From Microbacterium mangrovi (GTDB lineage Bacteria > Actinomycetota > Actinomycetes > Actinomycetales > Microbacteriaceae): 64,000 nucleotides of DNA. The notes under the pieces were generated by a model. The model was not told the origin of the DNA, searched no databases, and worked only from the letters and a program-made list of their open reading frames with translations. Positions 1 to 7,859 of this stretch are shown one piece after another. The stretch spans positions 16,209-80,208 of the forward strand of contig NZ_JTDK01000027.1 of NCBI RefSeq assembly GCF_000802305.1, given 5' to 3'. Position 1 is the stretch's first letter. The number at the start of each line of letters is the position of its first letter. The position numbers and the translations under genes are program-made.

Positions 1-4
1 CCAT
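1..4 (-). CDS. rpsR: Start of rpsR (30S ribosomal protein S18), partial
   Basis: Only the ATG and one further base lie inside the window, so the product is inferred from position. On the minus strand an AGGAAAC Shine-Dalgarno sits just before the ATG. The genes upstream in the same direction are ssb and rpsF, and rpsF-ssb-rpsR(-rplI) is the standard bacterial order. A short palindrome (GGATGCC-TGA-GGCATCC, 27-43) lies between ssb and this start. Confidence 0.45.
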
Positions 5-48
5 TTTGTTTCCTTAGTGTGGGGAGGATGCCTGAGGCATCCGGAGTT

Positions 49-606
49 TTAGAACGGAGTGTCGTCGCCGTAAGAGCCGGGCGCGCTCCAGCCGTCGTTG
101 TCGCGGGAGTTCGAACCGGGGGTCGCCCACGGCTCGTCGTCGCGCGACGACTGCTGGCGCGGCTGGTTGCCCCCGAAGGAGCCTCCGCCGCCATTGCCAC
201 CGCGGTCGCTGCCGCCGAAGCCGCCGCCGTTGCCGCCGGAGCTGGCCGCGCGGGTCACCTGCGCGGTGGCGTAGCGCAGCGAGGGGCCGATCTCGTCGAC
301 CTCGAGCTCGATGGCGGTGCGGTTGTTGCCTTCGCGGTCCTGGTAGGAGCGCTGACGGAGGCGACCGGTGGCGATCACGCGGGAGCCCTTGGTCAGCGAA
401 CCGGCCACGTGCTCCGCGAACTCGCGCCACACGGACGCGCGGAGGAACAGCGCTTCGCCGTCCTTCCACTCGTTCGCCTGACGGTCGAAAGTGCGCGGCG
501 TCGACGCGATCGTGAAGTTCGCAACGGGCAGCCCGTTCTGCGTGTAGCGCAGCTCGGGGTCTGCGGTCAGGTTCCCGACCACGGTGATGACGGTTTCGCC
601 GGCCAT
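49..606 (-). CDS. ssb: Single-stranded DNA-binding protein SSB
   Basis: A 185-residue SSB that coats single-stranded DNA in replication, repair and recombination. The N-terminal 110 or so residues form the OB fold (GETVITVVGNLTADPELRY start). A glycine/asparagine-rich flexible linker follows at about 123-150, and the protein ends in the acidic tip DDTPF, which matches the DDIPF-type docking peptide for partner proteins. Length fits actinobacterial SSBs. It lies 10 nt after rpsF and before rpsR, so it belongs to the S6-SSB-S18 operon. Confidence 0.97.
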   Translation of the reverse strand: MAGETVITVVGNLTADPELRYTQNGLPVANFTIASTPRTFDRQANEWKDGEALFLRASVWREFAEHVAGSLTKGSRVIATGRLRQRSYQDREGNNRTAIELEVDEIGPSLRYATAQVTRAASSGGNGGGFGGSDRGGNGGGGSFGGNQPRQQSSRDDEPWATPGSNSRDNDGWSAPGSYGDDTPF

Positions 607-616
607 GTCTTACGCC

Positions 617-985
617 TTACGCCTTTGCGACCGCCGCAGCCTTGCGGGCTGCCTTCTCGTCGGTGCGCTTCTGCTCGGCGGCCACCTGGGCGATCGCCTC
701 TTCAGCACGCAGGACCTTGGTGCGCATGACAAGCTCGCTGAGCTTGAGCTGGCGGTCGAGCTCCTGAGTGGCCTCGCTCGTCGCGGTGAAGTTGACGACG
801 ACGTAGATGCCCTCGTTCTTCTTCTGGATCTCGTACGCGAGACGACGACGGCCCCACACATCGATGTTGTCGATCGAGCCACCGTCGTTCGTGATGACCT
901 TGAGGAACTTCTCGAGGTTCACGCCGACCTGGCGCTCGTCGATCTCAGGGTTCAGGATAACCATGAGTTCGTACTGGTGCGTCAC
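617..985 (-). CDS. rpsF: 30S ribosomal protein S6 (bS6)
   Basis: A 122-residue S6 protein of the small-subunit platform, which pairs with S18. The sequence starts THQYELMVILNPEIDE and has the conserved WGRRRLAYEI segment followed by an alanine/lysine-rich tail of actinobacterial type. The start is GTG at 985-983, chosen because a strong GGAGGTG Shine-Dalgarno (991-997) sits 5 nt upstream. It is the first gene of the operon with ssb and rpsR. Confidence 0.97.
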   Translation of the reverse strand: MTHQYELMVILNPEIDERQVGVNLEKFLKVITNDGGSIDNIDVWGRRRLAYEIQKKNEGIYVVVNFTATSEATQELDRQLKLSELVMRTKVLRAEEAIAQVAAEQKRTDEKAARKAAAVAKA

Positions 986-1060
986 TTACCCACCTCCTTC
1001 GGACTAGCGGCAGCCGGGCATTTCCCGGTTGCAGGAGGGTGTGTTTGCACGCCGCCCGGA
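986..1060 (-). promoter_or_regulatory. rpsF leader with hairpin, possible S6:S18 autoregulatory site
   Basis: Read on the minus strand, the rpsF leader has a short hairpin (CCGGG-AAATG-CCCGG) followed by CCG-containing unpaired sequence just before the Shine-Dalgarno. Many bacteria regulate this operon through an S6:S18-binding leader with a bulged CCG. The match here is by position and general shape only. Confidence 0.25.
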
Positions 1061-1117
1061 CACACGTGTACCCAGGCAACCTGAACAGCCTACCGTACGG
1101 CCGCTGAAGATGCGATC

Positions 1118-1774
1118 TCAGGATGCCGGACGCCGCACGCCCAGCATCCGCGCGAACAGCCGCTGCAGCGGGCCGGTCAGCAGCATGAGGAACAGGGCGT
1201 AGTAGGAGACCTCCGGAAAGAGCAGGGCCAGCACGAGTGCGAGGGCGAACAGCGCGACGGTCGCGATCTCGCCGGCGATGCCCGCGAGCAGCCGGTCGGG
1301 TTCGATCGTGTGCGTGGCCGGATGCGACCGCAGGTACAGGCGCGTGAACAGGGCCAGCGCCGAGGTCAGGATCATGCTGCCGATGTACATGGAGATGAGC
1401 ACCCGGTCGCGGGACGACATCTGTCCGACCATCGCGGTGACCACGGGGATCCACACGATCGACAGCAGCCACGCCATCGTGATCCACAGCAGCGGCACCG
1501 ACACGCGCTCGACCCGCGAGAACACCCGGTGGTGGTCGACCCAGAACATCGCGATGATGCCGAAGCTCAGCACGAACGCGAACAGCTGCCCGGTGTGGCC
1601 CAGGACCCACGTCCACGCGCTCTCGTGCTGGGACGCCGCCTCGTTGACGCTCTCCATGAGCGGCAGGATCAGCAGCGTCATGGCGATCGCGACGACCGCG
1701 TCGACGAACGCCTTGGCGCGCTCCGCGCCGAACAGCACCGTCTGCTGTTCGGCCGCGTCGTCCGGTTCGGTCAC
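1118..1774 (-). CDS. TMEM175-family (DUF1211) membrane protein, putative potassium channel
   Basis: A 218-residue integral membrane protein with about six hydrophobic segments. Near the N terminus is ERAKAFVDAVVAIAMTLL, which matches the TM1 signature of bacterial TMEM175 channels (R...F.DAV.AIA.TLL). In that family this helix lines a potassium-permeable pore. The length suits the prokaryotic single-repeat form. It is transcribed leftward, ends about 130 bp from rpsF and is not obviously part of that operon. Channel function is inferred from the family. Confidence 0.75.
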   Translation of the reverse strand: MTEPDDAAEQQTVLFGAERAKAFVDAVVAIAMTLLILPLMESVNEAASQHESAWTWVLGHTGQLFAFVLSFGIIAMFWVDHHRVFSRVERVSVPLLWITMAWLLSIVWIPVVTAMVGQMSSRDRVLISMYIGSMILTSALALFTRLYLRSHPATHTIEPDRLLAGIAGEIATVALFALALVLALLFPEVSYYALFLMLLTGPLQRLFARMLGVRRPAS

Positions 1775-1827
1775 GAATTAGATCGTAGCGACCGCACCCG
1801 CCCGGGGACGGGGGCTACCGTGATCAC

Positions 1828-2814
1828 ATGCGCTGGACCGGGGATGTCGCCGCGGGCGACTGGCTGAAGCCGCTCATCGACGACCCGTGGCGGCACACGA
1901 TGCACGATGTCGTCCCACGGGGGTTCGAGGCCTACGCCCGGGTGTTCCACCCGGCGTCGCGCAGCCGCCCCGTCGGACAGCGGTGGCCGCGCGGCTCGAT
2001 CGACGACAATGCCCGGGGATGGCAGAAGTTCTCCGCGGAACGGCACGAGATCGAGTCCGAATCGGTGAGCTGGGCCCAGGTCGCCGACGCATTCGGCACC
2101 ACGATGCATCCGTACGCCCAGTTCCGCGCTCTGGTCGGCCAGACCGACGGCGCCGGAGCGGCGGGCCAGCCGGAGGACGCCGCCGGGTGGCACTACGGCC
2201 AGACCATGGAGGGACAGCTCGATGCCGGCGTCCTGTCCGTCCTCGCCGGCGTTCTGAGCGGGCGCACGACGACACCCGATTCCGGAGGGGTGGCCCTCTG
2301 GGACGGCTGGGGCGACCTGGTCGGCGGACTCGGCTACGGGGGTTCGCGCAGTGCGTACGTGCGGTTCGACGGAGACGATCCGGAGCAGGGAGTCGACTTC
2401 ATCGCGCAGACGACACGCGACTGGTTCAACGATGTCTTCCGCCCGCCGACGTGGCAGGACGGCATCCTGTCCCGGGAGATCTCGAAGTCGCCCCGGCTCG
2501 AGCTGCCCGGGCGTTCCTTCGTCGTGTTCGAGGGCGGCATCCGCGAGTTCACCTCCCCCGACTGGGAGTCTCGCGTGCCCTGGCTCGACGTGTCGGGTGT
2601 GGAACTCGGCTTCCCGCCGAGCGCGTACGCACCCAGCATCATCTGGCCGGACGACCACGCCTGGGTGCTGGTGAGCGAGGTCGACTACGACTCGACGATC
2701 ATCGCGGGCAGCCGCGAGCTGATCCGGGCCGTGTGCTCCACGCCCGGTGTGGAGGCTCTGCCCATCGCGCCCGATTCCGCCTTGACCTGGGATTCCGACG
2801 AGGTGAACCGGTGA
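1828..2814 (+). CDS. Conserved hypothetical protein
   Basis: A 328-residue soluble protein starting MRWTGDVAAGDWLKPLIDDP. I do not recognise a domain. It is rich in tryptophan and acidic residues, with no signal peptide or transmembrane segment. Its stop codon overlaps the next gene's start (GTGA), so the two are translationally coupled and probably act together. Codon use is typical of the neighbours. The divergent TMEM175-like gene lies 53 bp upstream, so a promoter for both is likely in that gap. Confidence 0.8.
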   Translation: MRWTGDVAAGDWLKPLIDDPWRHTMHDVVPRGFEAYARVFHPASRSRPVGQRWPRGSIDDNARGWQKFSAERHEIESESVSWAQVADAFGTTMHPYAQFRALVGQTDGAGAAGQPEDAAGWHYGQTMEGQLDAGVLSVLAGVLSGRTTTPDSGGVALWDGWGDLVGGLGYGGSRSAYVRFDGDDPEQGVDFIAQTTRDWFNDVFRPPTWQDGILSREISKSPRLELPGRSFVVFEGGIREFTSPDWESRVPWLDVSGVELGFPPSAYAPSIIWPDDHAWVLVSEVDYDSTIIAGSRELIRAVCSTPGVEALPIAPDSALTWDSDEVNR

Positions 2815-3938
2815 CCACCACGCACCCGTTCGATTCGCGACCGCTCACCGACCCGATCGATCCGGCCGAGCTGCGCGCGTTCGGCCGGCAGCTGCGTGCG
2901 GGCGGTCTCGCCGCGAACCTCGTGCCGATCGCGATGGCGGTGCTCGGCGTCCTCGTCTTCGCCGTCGTGTTCATCGGATTCGTCGGCGGCATCATCGCCT
3001 CGTTCGCCGACGGGAGCGGCTCGGGCATCCCGTTCCTGTTCGTGAGCGTTGTGCTGCTCGCGGTGATCGTGACCCTCGGCGTGCTCACAGTGCGGCGCTG
3101 GTTCCGGCCGACGCGCCTGTTCCGGCTCGTGAAGTTCGCGCAGGCGAACGGCATGGAGTTCCAGACGATCGCCCGGGACCCCGACCTGCCGGGCATGATC
3201 TTCCGGCAGGGCCGCAGCCGGGTCGCCACCGACATCGTGCGGGGCGACCAGCCGCGGTTCGTCGAGTTCGGCAACTTCCGGTACGAGACCGGCAGCGACA
3301 AGCAGAAGCAGACCCACCGCTGGGGCTACATCGCGATCCGGCTCGACGTGCCGCTGCCGAACATCGTGCTGGATGCCGCGAGCAACAACTCCTTCTTCGG
3401 CTCCAACCTGCCCGAGCAGTTCGGCCGGCACCAGCGGCTCGCCCTCGAGGGCGACTTCGACCGGTTCTTCACGCTGTACGCGCCGGAGGGCTATGAGCAG
3501 GACGCCCTGTACCTGTTCACGCCCGACATCATGGCCCGGTTCATCGATCACGCCGCCGCGCTCGATGTCGAGATCGTCGACGACTGGCTGTTCCTGTACG
3601 CCCAGCGCGACATGACGACGCTCGATCCCGCCCAGTGGGCGTGGGAGTTCTCGGTCGTCGGCGCCCTCACCGACAAGCTCGCCCAGTGGGGCCGCTGGCG
3701 CGACGAGCGCCTCCGGGCGGCGCCGGACCGGGATGCCGTCTCCCCCGCCGGCGCGGGTGCACCGGGCCTGCCGTTCGCCGCTCCCGCCTCCGCGCCCCTG
3801 CCACCGGCATCCCCGATCGGCGTCGCCGCCGGCGGTCGCCGCCTGCGTCAGGGCGTTCCGGTGCTCGCCCTCGTCGCGATGGGCGTCGTGGTGGTCGGCT
3901 GGTTCGCGATCCAGCTCGCCGGCGCGTTCCATCCGTGA
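2811..3938 (+). CDS. DUF3137-like membrane protein
   Basis: A 375-residue protein starting at GTG 2811, inside the stop of the previous gene. Two transmembrane helices lie at about residues 30-90 and a third at the extreme C terminus (about 350-370). Between them is a large soluble domain containing GNFRYETGSDKQKQTHRWGY and FTLYAPEGYEQDALY, which resembles DUF3137 proteins of actinobacteria. Function is unknown. The downstream intergenic hairpin (3971-4016) probably ends its transcript. Confidence 0.75.
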   Translation: MTTTHPFDSRPLTDPIDPAELRAFGRQLRAGGLAANLVPIAMAVLGVLVFAVVFIGFVGGIIASFADGSGSGIPFLFVSVVLLAVIVTLGVLTVRRWFRPTRLFRLVKFAQANGMEFQTIARDPDLPGMIFRQGRSRVATDIVRGDQPRFVEFGNFRYETGSDKQKQTHRWGYIAIRLDVPLPNIVLDAASNNSFFGSNLPEQFGRHQRLALEGDFDRFFTLYAPEGYEQDALYLFTPDIMARFIDHAAALDVEIVDDWLFLYAQRDMTTLDPAQWAWEFSVVGALTDKLAQWGRWRDERLRAAPDRDAVSPAGAGAPGLPFAAPASAPLPPASPIGVAAGGRRLRQGVPVLALVAMGVVVVGWFAIQLAGAFHP

Positions 3939-3970
3939 GGCATCCCGCGTCGAGCCACGGCGGCGCCGAC

Positions 3971-4016
3971 GAGACAGGGCCGCCGCGACCGTTTCTGGTC
4001 GCGGCGGCCCTGTCTC
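3971..4016. terminator. Perfect 20-bp inverted repeat between convergent genes
   Basis: Two perfectly complementary 20-nt arms beginning GAGACAGGGCC flank a 6-nt loop (GTTTCT). It lies between convergent genes and has no long T run, so it is best read as a bidirectional terminator hairpin. Its outer arm GAGACAGG recurs in the inverted repeat at 11519-11583. Confidence 0.7.
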
Positions 4017-4043
4017 GATCAGGCCGGAGCGGACCCGGCCGGG

Positions 4044-5750
4044 TCAGGCCCCGGACGCTGCGTTCGCGGCGATCCAGGCGGCGCGGCGCGCGCGCTGCTC
4101 GACGGGATCCGGCACCGGCAGGGATGCCAGCAGCCGCTTCGTGTAGTCGTCCTTCGGTTCGGTCAGCACCTGCACCGTGGAGCCCTGCTCGCGCACCACG
4201 CCGTGCCGCAGCACGACGACGCGGTCGGCGACGGCATCGATGACCGCGAGGTCGTGGCTGATGAACAGGCACGCGAACCCGAGCTCGCGCTGCAGTTCGG
4301 CGAACAGCTCCAGCACGGTCGCCTGCACCGAGACGTCCAGGGCGCTGGTCGGCTCGTCGGCGATGAGCAGCTTGGGCCCGAGCGCGAGCGCGCGCGCGAG
4401 GGATGCCCGCTGCCGCTGACCGCCGGACAGCTCGTGCGGGTACCGGTCGCCGTACGCGGTCGGCAGGCGCACGGCTTCCAGCAGCTCGTCGACCCGCGCG
4501 CGTGCCCTCGCCGGGCTCGACGCGCGACCGTGCGCCACCAGCGGCTCGGCGATGCACTCCGCGATCGTGAGCAGCGGGTTGAAGCTCGTCGCCGGGTCCT
4601 GGAACACGAACCCGATGTCGGGACGCAGCTTCGCGAGCTTGCGCGACGACGAACCGCGCAGCTCGGTGCCGAGAACCTTCAGCGACCCCTCGACGACCTG
4701 CGTGAGGCCGACCATGGCCCGGCCGATCGTCGTCTTGCCCGACCCGGATTCGCCCACCAGGCCCAGCACCTCACCCTGCGCGATCCAGAAGTCCACGCCC
4801 TTCACAGCGACCACGCCGCGGCTGCCGAAACGGCCGGGGTAGGCGATCTGCAGTTTGTCGGCGACCACGACGGCATCGGCCGGCGGGCTCGCGGGCGCGG
4901 CGGCTGAGGCATCCTGCACGGCGCTCTTCCCGCGCCCGACGTGCGGCACGGCATCCAGCAGCTGCTTCGTGTACTCCTCGCTCGGGTGGGCGAACAGCTC
5001 GGCGACCGGCGCCTGCTCCACGATGTCGCCCTGGTACATGACGATCACCCGGTCGGCGAGGTCGGCGACCACGCCCATGTTGTGGGTGATCAGCACGATC
5101 GTCGCGCCGAACTCGTCGCGGCAGGCGCGCAGCAGCTCGAGGATCTCGGCCTGCACCGTCACGTCGAGGGCCGTGGTCGGCTCGTCGGCGATGATGAGCC
5201 CGGCGCCGAGCACCAGCGTCATCGCGATCACGATGCGCTGCTTCTGCCCGCCGGAGAACTGGTGCGGGTAGTCGTCCACGCGCGTGTCGGGATGCGGGAT
5301 GCCGACCCGGCGCAGGATGTCGATCGCCCGGGCCCGGGCATCCTTCTTGGACAGCTTCTCGTGCGCCTGCAGACCCTCGATGATCTGCCACCCGACCGTG
5401 TAGACCGGGTTGAGGGCCGTCGAGGGCTCCTGGAACACCATCGCCACGTCGCGGCCGCGCATCGAACGCAGCTGGGCCGCGGAGGCGTGCACCACGTCGG
5501 TCTCGCCCGCACCGGTTCCGCGGATCACCACGGCCCCGCCGAGCGTCGCGGTCTCGGGGAGGAGCCCCAGCAGCGTGTTCGCCGTGACGGTCTTGCCCGA
5601 CCCGGACTCGCCCACGATCGCCAGCACCTCGCCGGCGCGGGCCTCGAGCGAGATGCCCTTGACCGCGACGACGGGGTCGCCGTCGGTGGCGAACGTGACG
5701 CGCAGGTCGTCGACCCGGGCGACCGGTTCGGTCGTCATCGTGTCGCTCAC
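4044..5750 (-). CDS. Peptide ABC transporter, fused double ATPase (DppD-DppF type)
   Basis: A 568-residue protein with two complete nucleotide-binding domains in tandem. It energises import of di- or oligopeptides through the adjacent permeases. Domain 1 has Walker A GESGSGKT, signature FSGGQKQR and Walker B LIIADEPTTALD. Domain 2 has GESGSGKTTIGRAM, LSGGQRQRASLARAL and LLIADEPTSALDV. The start is GTG at 5750, which overlaps the permease stop (GTGA) and has AGGAGG in front. An internal ATG at 5738 is a weaker alternative. It is last in the four-gene operon. Confidence 0.93.
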   Translation of the reverse strand: MSDTMTTEPVARVDDLRVTFATDGDPVVAVKGISLEARAGEVLAIVGESGSGKTVTANTLLGLLPETATLGGAVVIRGTGAGETDVVHASAAQLRSMRGRDVAMVFQEPSTALNPVYTVGWQIIEGLQAHEKLSKKDARARAIDILRRVGIPHPDTRVDDYPHQFSGGQKQRIVIAMTLVLGAGLIIADEPTTALDVTVQAEILELLRACRDEFGATIVLITHNMGVVADLADRVIVMYQGDIVEQAPVAELFAHPSEEYTKQLLDAVPHVGRGKSAVQDASAAAPASPPADAVVVADKLQIAYPGRFGSRGVVAVKGVDFWIAQGEVLGLVGESGSGKTTIGRAMVGLTQVVEGSLKVLGTELRGSSSRKLAKLRPDIGFVFQDPATSFNPLLTIAECIAEPLVAHGRASSPARARARVDELLEAVRLPTAYGDRYPHELSGGQRQRASLARALALGPKLLIADEPTSALDVSVQATVLELFAELQRELGFACLFISHDLAVIDAVADRVVVLRHGVVREQGSTVQVLTEPKDDYTKRLLASLPVPDPVEQRARRAAWIAANAASGA

Positions 5751-6709
5751 GAGGCACCTCCTGCCCGGCGGCGCGTGCGCAGCCGCGGGTCGCTCAGATC
5801 GTTCAGGCTCTCGCCGACCAGGGTGATGCCGAGCACCACCAGCACGATCGCGATGCCCGGCGGGATCGCCGTCCACCAGATGCCGGCCGAGACGTCGGCC
5901 ACCGAGCGGTTGAGGTCGTAGCCCCATTCCGCCGCGGCCGTCGGCTCGATGCCGAAGCCGAGGAAGCCGAGGCCCGCGAGGGTCAGCAGCGCCTCCGATG
6001 CGTTCAGCGTCACGACGACCGGCAGCGACCGGGTCGAGTTGCGCAGCACGTGCCGCACCAGGATGCGGGCGGTCGGCACGCCGATCACCCGGGCCGACTC
6101 GACGAACGGCTCGGCCTTGACCCGCACCACCTCGGAGCGGATCACCCGGAAGTACTGCGGCACGAACACCACCGTGATCGAGATCGCCGCCGCCAGGATG
6201 CCCGAGCGCAGGTCGGACTGGCCGCCCGAGATCATGATCGACATCACGATCGCGAGCAGCAGCGACGGGAACGCGTAGATGGCATCCGACAGCATCACGA
6301 GGGTGCGGTCGAACCAGCCCCCGAAGTAGCCGCCGATGAGGCCGAGGATCACACCGATCACGATCGAGAACGCGATCGAGCAGATGATGGCGAGAAGTGC
6401 GGTCTGCGCGCCCCAGACCGTGCGCGAGAGCACGTCGAACCCGGAGACGGTCGTGCCCCACAGGTTGAGGGAGTTCGGCGGCATCGTGGTGCCGAACGCG
6501 TGACCGTTGACGGACTGCTGCGCCCAGCCGTAGGGCGCGATCCACGCGGCGAACGCGGCGACCAGAATGAAGGTGACCGTGAGCACGAGGCCCAGCACGA
6601 GCATGAACCGCTGCAGGCCGACGCTCTGGCGCAGCTGCGAGATCACCGGGATGCGGCTGAGGAGGCTCCGCTTGCGGGGCGCCTGGACGGGGGTGGTCTG
6701 CGTGGTCAT
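5747..6709 (-). CDS. Peptide ABC transporter permease, DppC/OppC type
   Basis: A 320-residue inner-membrane permease beginning MTTQTTPVQAPRKRSLLSR. It has an N-terminal helix, the DppC-type linker (WGTTVSGFDVLSRTVWGAQTAL), and a BPD permease domain with about five helices and the EAA-loop region (ESARVIGVPTARILVRHVLRN) that contacts the ATPase. The start ATG overlaps the dppB-like stop by one base (TGATG). Substrate is inferred from family and operon. Confidence 0.92.
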   Translation of the reverse strand: MTTQTTPVQAPRKRSLLSRIPVISQLRQSVGLQRFMLVLGLVLTVTFILVAAFAAWIAPYGWAQQSVNGHAFGTTMPPNSLNLWGTTVSGFDVLSRTVWGAQTALLAIICSIAFSIVIGVILGLIGGYFGGWFDRTLVMLSDAIYAFPSLLLAIVMSIMISGGQSDLRSGILAAAISITVVFVPQYFRVIRSEVVRVKAEPFVESARVIGVPTARILVRHVLRNSTRSLPVVVTLNASEALLTLAGLGFLGFGIEPTAAAEWGYDLNRSVADVSAGIWWTAIPPGIAIVLVVLGITLVGESLNDLSDPRLRTRRRAGGAS

Positions 6710-7788
6710 CAGTACCTCACTCGCGGGTCGATGAGCGCGGCGACGATGTCGACGATGAAGTTCGTCACGGCGACGATGATCGCGATCATGATGACGATGC
6801 CCTGCACGGCGACGAAGTCGCGCGCCTGCAGGTACTGGTTCAGCATGAACCCGATCCCCTTCCATTCGAAGGTCGTCTCGGTGAGCACCGCCCCCGACAG
6901 CAGGATGGCGATCTGCAGGCCGATGACCGTCACGATCGGGATGAGCGCGGGCCGGTAGGCGTGCTTGGTGAGGAGGCGATACTCGCTGACCCCTCGGGAG
7001 CGCCCCGAGGTGACGTACTGCGCGCCCAGCGTTCCGATGACGTTCGTGCGCACGAGCCGCAGGAAGATGCCCGCGGTCAGCAGACCGAGCGCGAGCCCGG
7101 GCAGGATCGCATGCCACAGCACATCGCCCACGGCATCCATGTCCCCGAGCCGCAGCGCGTCGACGATGTAGATGCCAGTGGGATTCTGCATGCTCTGCAG
7201 CTCCAGCTCGTAACTCGTCGACGCCCGTCCCTGCACGGGCAGTGCCCCGAGCCACACCGAGAAGACGAGCTTCAGCATGAGGCCGAGGAAGAAGATCGGG
7301 GTCGCGTAGAACAGGATCGCCGTGACGCGAAGCACGGCGTCCTGCCACTTGTCGCGCCGGTAGGCGGCGATGAGCCCGAACGGGATGCCGATGAGGAACG
7401 CGACGATCAGCGCGTAGATCGCCAGTTCCAGCGTCGCGGCGCCGTAGGTGAGCAGCACCTGGATCACCGGCTGATGGTCGGTGAGCGTGGTGCCGAAGTC
7501 ACCGCGCAGGATGCTCCACAGGTAGTCGACGTACTGGATGATGAGCGGCCGGTCGTACCCGGCGTCGTGGATGCGCGCCTTCAGCTGGTCGGGCGGGAGC
7601 TTGCCGCCGAGCGCGGCGGTGATCGGGTCCCCGGTGACCCGCATCAGCAGGAACACGACGGTGACCAGGATGAAGACGGTCGGGATGATCAGGAACAGGC
7701 GGATGACGATGTAGCGCCAGAGCCCGCCCCGCCCACCTCTTGTGGAGGCGGCGGGAACCAGGTCAGCGGCGTCGATGGCGGTGGCCAT
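6709..7788 (-). CDS. Peptide ABC transporter permease, DppB/OppB type
   Basis: A 359-residue permease. The DppB/OppB N-terminal helix (WRYIVIRLFLIIPTVFILVTVVF) is followed by an extracytoplasmic loop and a six-helix permease core with the EAA-loop sequence GTLGAQYVTSGRSRGVSEYR. The start ATG at 7788 has GAGG upstream. It lies downstream of the substrate-binding protein gene across a 71-bp gap containing a strong hairpin, which should lower its expression relative to the binding protein. Confidence 0.93.
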   Translation of the reverse strand: MATAIDAADLVPAASTRGGRGGLWRYIVIRLFLIIPTVFILVTVVFLLMRVTGDPITAALGGKLPPDQLKARIHDAGYDRPLIIQYVDYLWSILRGDFGTTLTDHQPVIQVLLTYGAATLELAIYALIVAFLIGIPFGLIAAYRRDKWQDAVLRVTAILFYATPIFFLGLMLKLVFSVWLGALPVQGRASTSYELELQSMQNPTGIYIVDALRLGDMDAVGDVLWHAILPGLALGLLTAGIFLRLVRTNVIGTLGAQYVTSGRSRGVSEYRLLTKHAYRPALIPIVTVIGLQIAILLSGAVLTETTFEWKGIGFMLNQYLQARDFVAVQGIVIMIAIIVAVTNFIVDIVAALIDPRVRY

Positions 7789-7812
7789 GGGTTTACCTCA
7801 CAGAAGGATGCC

Positions 7813-7851
7813 GCAGGGCCCGACCGCCCGGGAAAGGCGGTCGGGCCCTGC
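7813..7851 (-). terminator. Hairpin between binding-protein and permease genes
   Basis: A perfect 16-bp inverted repeat (arms start GCAGGGCCCGACC) with a 7-nt loop, directly after the binding-protein stop. Such partial terminators or RNA-stabilising hairpins commonly let ABC operons make more binding protein than permease. Confidence 0.7.
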
Positions 7852-7859
7852 GTCACGCG

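Noticed and set aside
2685..3932. Long antisense open frame opposite the DUF3137-like gene
   Set aside because: Charged, low-complexity translation (many H, D, E, R) typical of the strand opposite a GC-rich gene; the same applies opposite the ABC transporter, gyrA and dnaA.
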